Positions 1 through 8,164 of a DNA stretch of 37,335 nt are shown here, in pieces. How positions within the stretch are numbered: the stretch's first letter is position 1; every line of letters starts with the position of its first letter. Origin of the DNA: CAUZFZ01 sp963579025 (GTDB lineage Bacteria > Planctomycetota > Planctomycetia > Planctomycetales > Planctomycetaceae); contig CAUZFZ010000108.1 of assembly GCA_963579025.1 (NCBI GenBank), forward strand, positions 1 to 37,335, in the 5' to 3' direction. The notes under the pieces are model-generated. The model searched no databases and was not told where the DNA came from. It saw only the letters and a program-made list of their open reading frames with translations. The position numbers and the translations under genes are program-made.

Positions 1-159
1 TAACGAGCGCGTGGTATTTCGATCGGATTCCATCGACCATTGTTGCATCCGGCATATAAACAGTTTGCAACAACTCAATGCAGAAGGTCAATGCCAATTA
101 GGTAGTTTATTTACGAACGACGCCTTAGTGATGATTCGCGAATACGAAGCTTGGCGGCC

Positions 160-741
160 ATGCTGCGGCACTTGTTAACATCGGAAGATTGGACGGAAGT
201 CGAATTCCAATCAATCGGAGAGGCCGCTCTATACGGTTGGATCGAGAGACACGTGTGCAGAATAGCTCATGTCGATGGGTCGATGAGCAGCGGCTTACTT
301 ATAAATGGATACGTCGTGTTTCCCTGCAAGTCACATTCTCGCGGCGTAATCCGGTTTAGTCATGGTGTCCGTGGGTTTGGCGTTCGCGACATGCATATTG
401 ACCATAGGCTAGGATTAGCGTTCGTGCGTTTTGATGATGAGTCGTTTGTAATGGAAGCGACCGGACGCCCAACGACTGTGATGCTTGTTGGTATCGTTAA
501 GGAAGCAAGGATGTTTCGTCTAGCAACATGCATGGTTGTGATAGGAGGGCATGACAGTTCGACTGGTATACTTTCAGCGATTTGCGATTCAATGTTTGAT
601 TGCAATGTCGGGGGGTTTGTCGCCGTGGATCCAAAGGCGAAGCAAGTTTACGGTATAGCACACGAACCAACAGACGACGTTAATGTAGGTATTGTCCCAG
701 TTATGGATGTGCTTGCGACTGTAAATGAGCTGCGTTCTTGA
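160..741 (+). CDS. Hypothetical protein, possible inactive trypsin-like fold
   Basis: I do not recognise this gene with confidence. The 193-residue product has no signal peptide. Its middle (SSGLLINGYVVFPCKSH, then DHRLGLAFVRFD about 30 residues on, and later NVGGFVAVDPK) resembles the order of elements in trypsin-like proteases: strand around the catalytic His, D-x-LALL strand, GNSGGPV loop. The usual AAH is replaced by FPC and the serine loop reads CNVGG, so if the fold is right it is probably not a working protease. The ATG at 160 is chosen; an in-frame TTG at 151 is possible and a stop at 103-105 limits the frame. No clear Shine-Dalgarno is seen. The DNA is less GC-rich than the rest of the window and codon use is more A/T-ending, suggesting acquired or fast-evolving DNA. 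Confidence 0.55.
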   Translation: MLRHLLTSEDWTEVEFQSIGEAALYGWIERHVCRIAHVDGSMSSGLLINGYVVFPCKSHSRGVIRFSHGVRGFGVRDMHIDHRLGLAFVRFDDESFVMEATGRPTTVMLVGIVKEARMFRLATCMVVIGGHDSSTGILSAICDSMFDCNVGGFVAVDPKAKQVYGIAHEPTDDVNVGIVPVMDVLATVNELRS

Positions 742-1083
742 TGGAGACAGTTAGTTCTTGCCCCATTGGAGCCTTATTGTTTGGTCGTTGGTGGCGGTTG
801 TGGAATGGGTGGTAACGACGAAAGCATATAGAGTGTGGTTCAAAGATGGCGGTGGCAGACGGAGCCTCGCAGTCCTAGGCGAAGCCCGCAGACCCTTGAG
901 TGAGACATGTAATCAGAGTGCAGAGAGGAAACTCGTGTGCAATTCAACGGATCGGAACGTGGCGGTCACACGGCTTGAAGTCGGTCGGGGACGTGCCAGA
1001 CTCGCTTAACGAAGACGGACGAGCGGGTGGTTTGGGAGCGACCACCGTGTGGCACGGGGAGGAGGACGGAGAAAGAACGTACA

Positions 1084-1320
1084 ATGGTGGCACTGATATC
1101 GTTGTTGCTGCGGTTTTTCTGCATGGATGTCGGACTTGCAAATACGTGCATTGTCGGTACAGGGATTCAGCATCTTGCAGCGATGCAACAATTCAATTCG
1201 ATTCAGACTAGCCGACATTCGCAGGCCGGACCAAATAGGCGGAGTTGGGTCATAGCGCAGGCGCATTACGAGTTGGTACGCTTTAAGATAAAGTCTGGAT
1301 GCTCAACCGTGAGACGATAG
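1084..1320 (+). CDS. Possible small exported protein (weak)
   Basis: A 78-residue frame from ATG 1084, with GGAGAAAG about ten bases upstream as a possible ribosome binding site. The first twenty residues (MVALISLLLRFF...) are hydrophobic and could form a signal peptide or one membrane helix; the rest shows no motif. Overlapping frames of similar length exist, so this may be chance. Confidence 0.2.
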   Translation: MVALISLLLRFFCMDVGLANTCIVGTGIQHLAAMQQFNSIQTSRHSQAGPNRRSWVIAQAHYELVRFKIKSGCSTVRR

Positions 1321-1339
1321 ACGAGGGGCATTTACAGCA

Positions 1340-1362
1340 AGGGTGGCTGATTATGCCCCCAG
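1340..1362. repeat. Truncated copy of the GGGTGGCTG...GCCCCCAG dispersed element
   Basis: The words AGGGTGGCTG and GCCCCCAG occur here separated by 5 bases. The same two words occur at 37280-37313 separated by a longer spacer. The copy lies 13 bases upstream of the DUF1295 start. It is probably a remnant of a short dispersed palindromic element. Confidence 0.4.
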
Positions 1363-1374
1363 TGGCGAGGTTCT

Positions 1375-2247
1375 ATGGCTGACGCGTATTTCGCCGCTGC
1401 AACGGCGATCGCCGGGCTGATGGTCTTCATGTGGGTACTGAGCATCCCGCTGAAGAACGTCAGCATTGTGGACATCGGCTGGGGGATTGGCTTTGTGCTG
1501 GTTGCCTGGACCTGCTTCTTCTTCGTTCAAGGCGATTCCAGCCAGTCCTGGGAACCCGGTTTTCTGACGGAACGTTTCGTTCAGATCGGCCCGTTCCAGT
1601 GGCATTGGTCGGAAGAGGCGTTTTCAATCGCGACTCTGCTCGTGCCAGTACTTGTGACCGTGTGGGGGCTTCGCCTCGCCGGATATCTGGCATGGCGCAA
1701 TATCGGCAAGCCCGAGGACTATCGATACGTCGCGATGCGTGAGAAGGCTGGTGCGTCATTCGTCCGGTCCAGCCTGTTGCGCGTGTTTGTGCTGCAGGGC
1801 GTTGTGATGTGGGTCGTCGCATTACCGCTGCAGGCGGCTGCAGCTCGACCTGCAAGCGAACCATGCTTCATTCTTGCTGGGCTCGGCACTTTCGTCTGGG
1901 CAGTCGGTGTGTTCTTCGAAGCCGTGGGGGACTGGGAACTGGCCCGATTCAAATCCAACCCGGCCAACAAAGGTCGCGTGATGGATCAAGGACTGTGGCG
2001 CTACACGCGGCATCCCAACTACTTCGGTGACTTCTGCGTGTGGTGGGGACTGTGGCTGGTGAGTCTGGGAGTCAGCGACTATTCGGTTACGTGGTGGACC
2101 GTCATCAGCCCGGCCATCATGTCTTTCTTTCTGATCAAGGTTTCCGGGGTCGCTCTGCTGGAACGAGCAATGAAGAAACGGTCGACCGAGTACGAAGACT
2201 ATATCGCACGCACGCGTTCGTTTTTCCCTTGGTCTCCCAGGCGATAG
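1375..2247 (+). CDS. DUF1295 family integral membrane protein
   Basis: A 290-residue multi-span membrane protein of the DUF1295 family, related to steroid 5-alpha reductases and isoprenylcysteine methyltransferases. Family marks are SIVDIGWGIGF near residue 30, the C-terminal box GLWRYTRHPNYFGD near residues 205-218, and the ending YEDYIARTRSFFPW. In relatives the RHPNYFG region lies at the nucleotide-cofactor site, so a reductase or methyltransferase acting on a membrane lipid is likely, but the substrate cannot be read here. Start ATG 1375 has GCGAGG four bases upstream. The symporter gene follows in the same direction after 74 bases and may be co-transcribed. Confidence 0.85.
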   Translation: MADAYFAAATAIAGLMVFMWVLSIPLKNVSIVDIGWGIGFVLVAWTCFFFVQGDSSQSWEPGFLTERFVQIGPFQWHWSEEAFSIATLLVPVLVTVWGLRLAGYLAWRNIGKPEDYRYVAMREKAGASFVRSSLLRVFVLQGVVMWVVALPLQAAAARPASEPCFILAGLGTFVWAVGVFFEAVGDWELARFKSNPANKGRVMDQGLWRYTRHPNYFGDFCVWWGLWLVSLGVSDYSVTWWTVISPAIMSFFLIKVSGVALLERAMKKRSTEYEDYIARTRSFFPWSPRR

Positions 2248-2321
2248 GGTTGAGCATCCCCGCAACTGATGAGCCCCGTTGTGGGCCGGTCTCCTGACCC
2301 ACCGACAACACGGTTCGACCG

Positions 2322-4112
2322 ATGAGTGCTCCCATGAAACTGCTCCGACACATCCCCCTGTGCATTGCCTGCTCGTTCGCTCTGATTTCGACCGCGAGTG
2401 CGCAGGATTCGGCGCCCGCTGTCGCCCCGCCCCAGGGACTGATGCCGGTCGACTGGATGATCATCGTGCTCTATGCCGCGTCAACGCTATGGCTCGGCTG
2501 GTTCATCGGCCGCAAACAGCAAAGCTCGCGTGAGTACTTCATTGGCAGCGGACATATCCATCCGGTGCTGATCGGCGTCTCGATGTTCGCCACGCTGTTG
2601 AGCACGATTTCGTATCTGTCGATGCCCGGTGAAGCACTCGGTAAGGGACCGGGCTTTATGACCAGCATGCTGGCCTATCCCGTCCTCTTCCTCATCGTCG
2701 GCTGGTGGATTCTGCCGGTTTACATGAATCAGCGTGTAACCAGTGCTTACGAATTGCTCGAGGCGAAACTTGGTGGCAGCGTGCGGTTACTGGGGGCATC
2801 GATGTTCATCGCGCTGCGTCTGGTGTGGATGGCACTATTGGTGTACCTCACCGCGAAAGCCATGAGCATCATGATGGGGCTCGATCCGAAATGGGTGCCC
2901 GCCATTGCACTGGCGGCCGGATTCGTTGCTGTGATCTACACGTCCATCGGCGGATTGCAGGCAGTCGTCATCACGGACTGTATGCAAACGGTGTTGTTAT
3001 TCGGCGGAGCCCTGCTGGTCATCGGTGTCATTACCTTCGATCTCGGGGGATTCGGGTGGTTTCCCACCCAGTGGGATCCCAACTGGGACACGCAGCCGCT
3101 GTTGCCGCTGGCAGCGGACGAGGATGTAGCGCTCATAGAACCAGGGACCGCGGGTGAGTCCGCAAACGCCGAATCGACAGGGACTTTGGCAGACACCGAA
3201 GAGACCAGCGAAGCAAAGCCGAAGGAAGACTCTGCGCTCGAACCAGTCCTCAGTTTCATTCGCCGCATGGGCGTTGACATCGGAATCCGCGTCACGATTT
3301 TCGGTTCGATCCTGAACTTCCTGATCTGGTACGTGTGTACGACGGGTGGCGACCAGACTTCAGTGCAACGGTTCATGGCAACGACCGATCTCAGCGCCGC
3401 TCGACGCGCCTACGCCGTCCAGCTTGTGGTGGCGACGGTCGTTGGTGTGACGCTGGGCATCGTCGGATTCGCCATGTTGGGTTACTTCTCGGCACACCCG
3501 GAACTGATCCCTGCGGGAATGGACATCAAGGACGATGCCGACAAGTTCTTTCCCCACTTCATTGCGTACCACCTGCCGGTAGGAATCTCCGGACTGGTCG
3601 TGTCGGCGATGTTCGCCGCCGCCATGTCGAGCATCGATTCCGGCGTGAACTCGATCACCGCCGTGGTGATGACGGACTTCGTCGACCGCTTTCGCCCCGA
3701 ACCGCTGAGCGAAAAACAGCACATGCGTCTGGCTCGCTACCTGGCATTTGCGATCGGAGGATTTGTGGTTGCGACGAGTTCGCTGATGGAACACATCCCG
3801 GGCAACATTACTTCGGTCACGCAGAAGACATCCAATCTGCTGACAACGCCCATCTTCGGCCTGTTCTTCTTCGCGCTGTTCGTCCCGTTCGCGACACCTG
3901 TCGGAGTCTTCGCCGGCGCCATTGCCGGAACAGCAACGGCGGCACTGATCGCGTTCTCCGGACCGATCTTCGGGATGGACCCCGCAACCGGGCTCGATCC
4001 GATCAGCTTTCAGTGGATCTCCCCGGCGGCAGTCATCGCGAATATCGCCGTCGGCTGCCTGGTCAGCCTGGCGACCGGCGGCAGTTCGTCAACGCGAGCT
4101 AAGCATGCTTAG
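2322..4112 (+). CDS. Sodium/solute symporter (SSS family) with an acidic loop
   Basis: A 596-residue transporter of the sodium:solute symporter family. The first ~28 residues look like a cleaved signal sequence ending near TASAQ. Then come the family's helices with EYFIGSGHIHP, STISYLSMPGEALGKG, the IYTSIGGLQAVVITD signature, GGDQTSVQRFMA, and SAMFAAAMSSIDSGVNS. This last element holds the conserved serine-rich sodium-site region. Around residues 245-305 sits a long loop rich in Glu, Asp, Ala and Thr that typical members lack. The ATG at 2334 (MKLLRHIPL) is an equally good start, with GATGAG upstream. The substrate is unknown; planctomycete SSS proteins are often assigned to sugars or organic acids. 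The stop overlaps the glycogen synthase gene end by 4 bases. Confidence 0.9.
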   Translation: MSAPMKLLRHIPLCIACSFALISTASAQDSAPAVAPPQGLMPVDWMIIVLYAASTLWLGWFIGRKQQSSREYFIGSGHIHPVLIGVSMFATLLSTISYLSMPGEALGKGPGFMTSMLAYPVLFLIVGWWILPVYMNQRVTSAYELLEAKLGGSVRLLGASMFIALRLVWMALLVYLTAKAMSIMMGLDPKWVPAIALAAGFVAVIYTSIGGLQAVVITDCMQTVLLFGGALLVIGVITFDLGGFGWFPTQWDPNWDTQPLLPLAADEDVALIEPGTAGESANAESTGTLADTEETSEAKPKEDSALEPVLSFIRRMGVDIGIRVTIFGSILNFLIWYVCTTGGDQTSVQRFMATTDLSAARRAYAVQLVVATVVGVTLGIVGFAMLGYFSAHPELIPAGMDIKDDADKFFPHFIAYHLPVGISGLVVSAMFAAAMSSIDSGVNSITAVVMTDFVDRFRPEPLSEKQHMRLARYLAFAIGGFVVATSSLMEHIPGNITSVTQKTSNLLTTPIFGLFFFALFVPFATPVGVFAGAIAGTATAALIAFSGPIFGMDPATGLDPISFQWISPAAVIANIAVGCLVSLATGGSSSTRAKHA

Positions 4113-4113
4113 C
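4098..4113. terminator. 16-bp perfect palindrome over two convergent stop codons
   Basis: GCTAAGCATGCTTAGC reads the same on both strands and contains the symporter stop (TAG 4110-4112) and the glycogen synthase stop (TAA on the minus strand, 4109-4111). It has almost no loop and no T-run, so it is a poor intrinsic terminator. It may act as a bidirectional end signal or a protein site. Confidence 0.35.
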
Positions 4114-5737
4114 AGTAGAGGCGATCGACATATTCGCGCACGGAATTCGACCAGTTGAATGTCTGATCGAAAGCCCGCTGCTGGATCGCGGCGTAGTCCC
4201 ACGGCTGCTCACACTTCAGTGCTGTCGCTCGCAGAGTTGCCGTGACGAAGCCATCACCCAACTCCTCGGGTGTGTCCCCCGTGAAGCAGAATCCAGTCGC
4301 GTTGTCCTGGACCGTGTCCTTCAGGCCACCGATCGCATGGACTACGCAGGGCTGTCCGGCACGCATCGCCAGCATCTGGGAAATCCCGCACGGCTCGAAC
4401 GCGCTGGGCATCAGGAACAGGTCGCCACACTCGTATAGGGCATCCGCGCCGACAACGCTGTAGCCGTTCACGAAAACGAAGTTGTTGTGCCGGCGAGAGA
4501 CAGACGACAGAAACTCCTCGTACCGCGTGTCACCGCTTCCGGCCAGAATGAAGACGGCCTGGCCGGCTGTCGCACTCAGGATTCGATCGAGAGGCGAAGC
4601 ATCAGTGGGATGCTTCATCAACCGGACCTTCTGGTCGACGGCTCGCGTCACGCTGGTCATTACAACTCGCGGCCGCGGAGATTCTCGCCACTGCCCCAGC
4701 CGTTGCAGACCCAGCTCGTGACCGGCGGTGGGATTCACTTGCCGCCATGACTGTAGTTCCGCAATCAGAATGTCGAGCATCTGGTGCCACGAGTCCTGAG
4801 TGCGTGGCAGCAATTGGCGGCCGGACTCATACGCACAGCCGTTCAGAATTCCATGTAGACGCTGTTCCGCACGCGCCCGCTGCAGGTCTTCCTCAAGACC
4901 CTCACCGCCAAAAAACGTGCAGTGCTCGTCGCACCGTTTCGGACGACTCGGCAGACAGACCTCGTCCGCGTATCCCGGCGAAACGACGTGAACGGCGTCG
5001 GCCAGTCGAATGGCCGCGGCCATCGGATTGACACAGTCAGTCCACTGAGGATCTCGAACCGCATTGAAAGGAATGCCGGAGTCGGGGAACCAGGCCATTA
5101 GCGATGACTCGTATCCGTCAAGCGGTCGAACACCCTGCAGAGCCAGGTTATGGATGGTAAACACGGTCCGCAAATCACGCAGAGCTGCATAGCGCCGATC
5201 GAATTCACGCAGCATCAACGCACAGCCGAGGTGCCAGTCGTGCAGATGCAGGCGATTGACTGGTCCAAACTTCTGCTGGAGCAGTCCCTCAACGACCGCT
5301 GCCGAGAACAGGGCGAATCGCGATGCATCGCTGGCAAACGGCTCTTTGGGCGGATCGTCAACGTAAATGCGTTTCCTGCCACGAGCGTCCACGGCTTCAA
5401 ACCGAGGATGGTGAATGACAAGTTGCCGAACTCGACTCGTGCTGGCCGAACCCACTTCAGATTCCAGCACACGCGTGCCCGGCACAAAACTGCGAACTTC
5501 ATACAGATCCACGGTTTCCTGTCGACCAGCGAAGCGGACGGAAAACGTCCCCAACGACTGCCTGGCCGTTTCGTGCAGAAATCCGTACGACGGACACACA
5601 ACCGATACACTGCCGTCGAACCCGGGCAGCGATGCGACGGCCTGCGGCGCATCACGCACAACGTCGCCGACCCCGCCAACCTTGCCACCAGGCAAGGCAT
5701 CGTTCTCGGCGGCAGCCATCAGAATGTGCAAAGCCAT
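4109..5737 (-). CDS. glgA: Glycogen synthase, GT5 family
   Basis: A 542-residue glycosyltransferase that extends alpha-1,4-glucan from ADP-glucose (or UDP-glucose). Seen are the N-terminal KVGGVGDVV (canonical KVGGLADVV; Lys19 binds the nucleotide sugar), HLHDWH at residues 164-169, VFTIHNLALQG near 195, and in the second Rossmann half FEPCGISQMLAMRAG from 447 followed by HAIGGLKDTV. Length is slightly above the usual 470-500 residues, with additions around 95-140 and 265-350. The segment equivalent to SRLTxQKG reads SVTRAVDQKV, a divergent form. The start lies nine bases after the acetyl-CoA synthetase stop, with GAGGAG inside the end of that gene, so the two form an operon. Confidence 0.92.
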   Translation of the reverse strand: MALHILMAAAENDALPGGKVGGVGDVVRDAPQAVASLPGFDGSVSVVCPSYGFLHETARQSLGTFSVRFAGRQETVDLYEVRSFVPGTRVLESEVGSASTSRVRQLVIHHPRFEAVDARGRKRIYVDDPPKEPFASDASRFALFSAAVVEGLLQQKFGPVNRLHLHDWHLGCALMLREFDRRYAALRDLRTVFTIHNLALQGVRPLDGYESSLMAWFPDSGIPFNAVRDPQWTDCVNPMAAAIRLADAVHVVSPGYADEVCLPSRPKRCDEHCTFFGGEGLEEDLQRARAEQRLHGILNGCAYESGRQLLPRTQDSWHQMLDILIAELQSWRQVNPTAGHELGLQRLGQWRESPRPRVVMTSVTRAVDQKVRLMKHPTDASPLDRILSATAGQAVFILAGSGDTRYEEFLSSVSRRHNNFVFVNGYSVVGADALYECGDLFLMPSAFEPCGISQMLAMRAGQPCVVHAIGGLKDTVQDNATGFCFTGDTPEELGDGFVTATLRATALKCEQPWDYAAIQQRAFDQTFNWSNSVREYVDRLYC

Positions 5738-5746
5738 GAGCCGGGC

Positions 5747-7693
5747 TTACTCCTCGGATTCGCGGAGCTTCTCCAGGACTGACAGGTCTTCCAGCGTTGT
5801 CATGTCCTGACTGCCTTCGCGACCAGCGGCAATATCACGCAGGAGGCGGCGCATGATCTTGCCCGATCGGGTCTTGGGCAAAGCAGCGGCGAACCGAATC
5901 TGGTCCGGCGTCGCGATCGCACCAATCTGCTTGCGCACGTGAGCAATCAACTCTTTCCGCAGCTCCTCGTCGCCGTCGGAGTTCTTCAATGAGACGAAGC
6001 AGCAGATGCCCTCGCCTTTCAGCTCATGCGGGAAGCCGACTACGGCGGCTTCTGCGACCGCCTCGTGAGACACGAGAGCACTCTCGACCTCCATCGTGCT
6101 GAGCCGATGACCGGACACGTTGAGCACATCGTCAACGCGACCCATGACCCAGTAGTAGCCGTCTTCATCCCGCCGAGCTCCGTCGCCAGCAAAGTAGCGG
6201 CCTTCGATCTTGCTGAAATAGACGTCTTTGAATCGATCATGATCCCCGTACAGCGTCCGCAACATGTGTGGCCACGGCTGCGTCAGCACCAGCAGGCCAC
6301 CCTGGTTTTCGCCCAGGCTCTCGCCTGTTTCTGACTGAATATCGGGAACAACGCCAGGGAGCGGTTTCGTGCAGCTTCCTGGTTTCGTCGCAGTAATGCC
6401 GGGCAGCGGACTAAGCATGATCCCGCCAGTTTCCGTCTGCCACCACGTGTCGACGATCGGACAGCGTTCGTCACCGATCACCTTGTGGTACCACATCCAC
6501 GCTTCCGGATTGATCGGTTCGCCCACGGTTCCCAGCAGTCGCAGGCTGGACAGGTCGTACTTGTTCGGCCATTCGTCGCCCCACTTGATGAAGGCACGGA
6601 TCGCCGTGGGAGCGGTATAAAAAATGTTGACCTTGTATTTCTCGACCATCTGCCAGAAGCGGCCTTCATCCGGCCAGTTGGGACCACCCTCATACATCAT
6701 CGTCGTGGCACCGTTCGACAGCGGGCCATAAACAATATAGCTGTGACCCGTAACCCAGCCGATGTCGGCGGTACACCAGTACGTGTCCTCGTCCTTCAGA
6801 TCAAAGACCCAACGTGTGGTCATCGTGACGCCGAGCAGATAACCCGCGGTGGTATGCAGCACACCCTTGGGCTTCCCGGTCGATCCGGACGTATAAAGGA
6901 TGAACAGCGGATGCTCGGAATCGAGTTCCGCGGCCGGGCAGTCGGCCGACGCGTCCTCCATCAGGTCATGCCACCAGTAGTCACGATCCGGCACCATCGT
7001 GACGTCGTTGCCCGTTCGACGCACAACAACGACCTTCTCAACGCTCGGTGATTTCTCAAGGCTCTCGTCGACGGCCGCCTTCAGCGGGATCTCTTTTCCG
7101 CGTCGCCAGCCACCATCGGCCGTGACAACCAGCTTCGCTTCAGCATCGTTGTTGCGATCCGAGATCGCATCCGCACTGAATCCGCCGAAGATGATCGAGT
7201 GCGTCGCGCCGATCCGGGCACAGGCCAGCATGGCGATGGCCAGTTCCGGGATCATCGGCATGTACAGCGTCACGCGGTCACCGGTCTCGACGCCCAGCGA
7301 CTTCAGCACATTGGCAAACTTCGAAACTTCGCGGTGCAGATCCTGATACGTCAGCACCCGCTGATCGCCCGGCTCACCTTCCCAGATAATCGCGGCCTTG
7401 TTCTTTCGCCACGTCGTCAGATGCCGGTCGATGCAGTTGTAGGCGACGTTCGTCTTGCCCCCGACAAACCACTTCGTCTCCGGCATGTCGCCTTCCAGCG
7501 TTGCCGAGAAATCCTGGAACCAGTCGACGTTCTCACGAGCCAGATCGCCCCAGAATCCAGCCGGATCGTCCTTCGCGCGGTCCCACATCTCCTGATACTG
7601 CTCTTCCGAGCTGATATGGGCGGCGGCAGTGAATTCCGGCGGTGGTGGAAACTTACGATTTTCCTGCAGGACACTTTCAATGGCGTCGCTCAT
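5747..7693 (-). CDS. acs: Acetyl-CoA synthetase
   Basis: A 648-residue acetate-CoA ligase (AMP-forming) that converts acetate, ATP and CoA to acetyl-CoA. Diagnostic elements are YTSGSTGKPKGVLHT (phosphate loop), WWQTETGGIMLSPLPG, GRVDDVLNVSGHRLST (hinge and CoA side) and, near the end, KTRSGKIMRRLLRDIA, whose Lys is the regulatory acetylation site in this family. The reading frame extends ten codons upstream, but ATG 7693 (MSDAIESVLQ) is chosen because TGAGGAG sits 8 bases before it. Length matches the family. It is the first gene of an operon with glycogen synthase, which suggests a link between acetate assimilation and carbon storage. Confidence 0.95.
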   Translation of the reverse strand: MSDAIESVLQENRKFPPPPEFTAAAHISSEEQYQEMWDRAKDDPAGFWGDLARENVDWFQDFSATLEGDMPETKWFVGGKTNVAYNCIDRHLTTWRKNKAAIIWEGEPGDQRVLTYQDLHREVSKFANVLKSLGVETGDRVTLYMPMIPELAIAMLACARIGATHSIIFGGFSADAISDRNNDAEAKLVVTADGGWRRGKEIPLKAAVDESLEKSPSVEKVVVVRRTGNDVTMVPDRDYWWHDLMEDASADCPAAELDSEHPLFILYTSGSTGKPKGVLHTTAGYLLGVTMTTRWVFDLKDEDTYWCTADIGWVTGHSYIVYGPLSNGATTMMYEGGPNWPDEGRFWQMVEKYKVNIFYTAPTAIRAFIKWGDEWPNKYDLSSLRLLGTVGEPINPEAWMWYHKVIGDERCPIVDTWWQTETGGIMLSPLPGITATKPGSCTKPLPGVVPDIQSETGESLGENQGGLLVLTQPWPHMLRTLYGDHDRFKDVYFSKIEGRYFAGDGARRDEDGYYWVMGRVDDVLNVSGHRLSTMEVESALVSHEAVAEAAVVGFPHELKGEGICCFVSLKNSDGDEELRKELIAHVRKQIGAIATPDQIRFAAALPKTRSGKIMRRLLRDIAAGREGSQDMTTLEDLSVLEKLRESEE

Positions 7694-8164
7694 GGTGTCT
7701 CTCCTCAACGACTGGTCGAACAATCACGTGCGGGCAATGGCGAATAACACCTCGTTTTCGGCCAACGTCAGACACTGTCGGCTCGGCGTTCACTGCCCGT
7801 AGTGGCGGGGATGTTACGACCCGCTCCTGCCGGTTGCCACCGACGGCAAGACCCGACAATTGGCGGGCAGATTTCCATCCGTGCCACGTGATTGACATCG
7901 CTGGCGGAACTGTAGGCGGAGTTCTCCGAAATCCGCACCCGGCAGGTCCCGATTTCGGAGAAATCGGGCTACGGCTACGAGTAAGAATCCTGTGACAGCA
8001 TGTACGTCGATCCCGTGACCGAAGGCCCTGTGCGGCTTCCGAGACTCGCTCGAAAGCCATTACCTGGCAGCACGAAACGATGCAGGCCGAGTGACCGCCG
8101 ATGGCAACAGCTGTTTCGAAGCGGCACGAGTCGCAACTTTTGTCGCTCCTGCGTCAGATAGAAC
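7694..8164. other. Intergenic region upstream of acs with a hairpin
   Basis: No gene is seen in these 471 bases; the open frames have no domain and mostly run antisense into acs. The stretch should hold the acs promoter, but I cannot identify -35/-10 or -24/-12 boxes. A hairpin element lies at 7922-7968. Confidence 0.5.
7922..7968. repeat. Inverted-repeat element with CCCGATTTC/GAAATCGGG hairpin
   Basis: CCCGATTTC at 7948-7956 pairs perfectly with GAAATCGGG at 7960-7968 across a 3-base loop. An overlapping 11-base arm at 7922-7932 (TTCTCCGAAAT) is also complementary to 7952-7962, so two alternative foldings share the middle. It could be a terminator for the sulfatase side or a dispersed repeat; no T-run follows on either strand. 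Confidence 0.45.

Larger units (their letters stand above)
742..1374. other. Gene-poor stretch between the first ORF and the DUF1295 gene
   Basis: About 630 bases with several overlapping short reading frames on both strands and no recognisable domain. Composition stays closer to the first gene than to the rest of the window until about 1330. The only candidate I would keep is the 78-codon frame at 1084-1320. A truncated copy of a dispersed palindromic element lies at 1340-1362. Confidence 0.5.

Noticed and set aside
1084..1320. Toxin or phage-like small gene in the low-GC start region
   Set aside because: No partner gene, no motif, and overlapping frames of the same size; kept only as a weak CDS.
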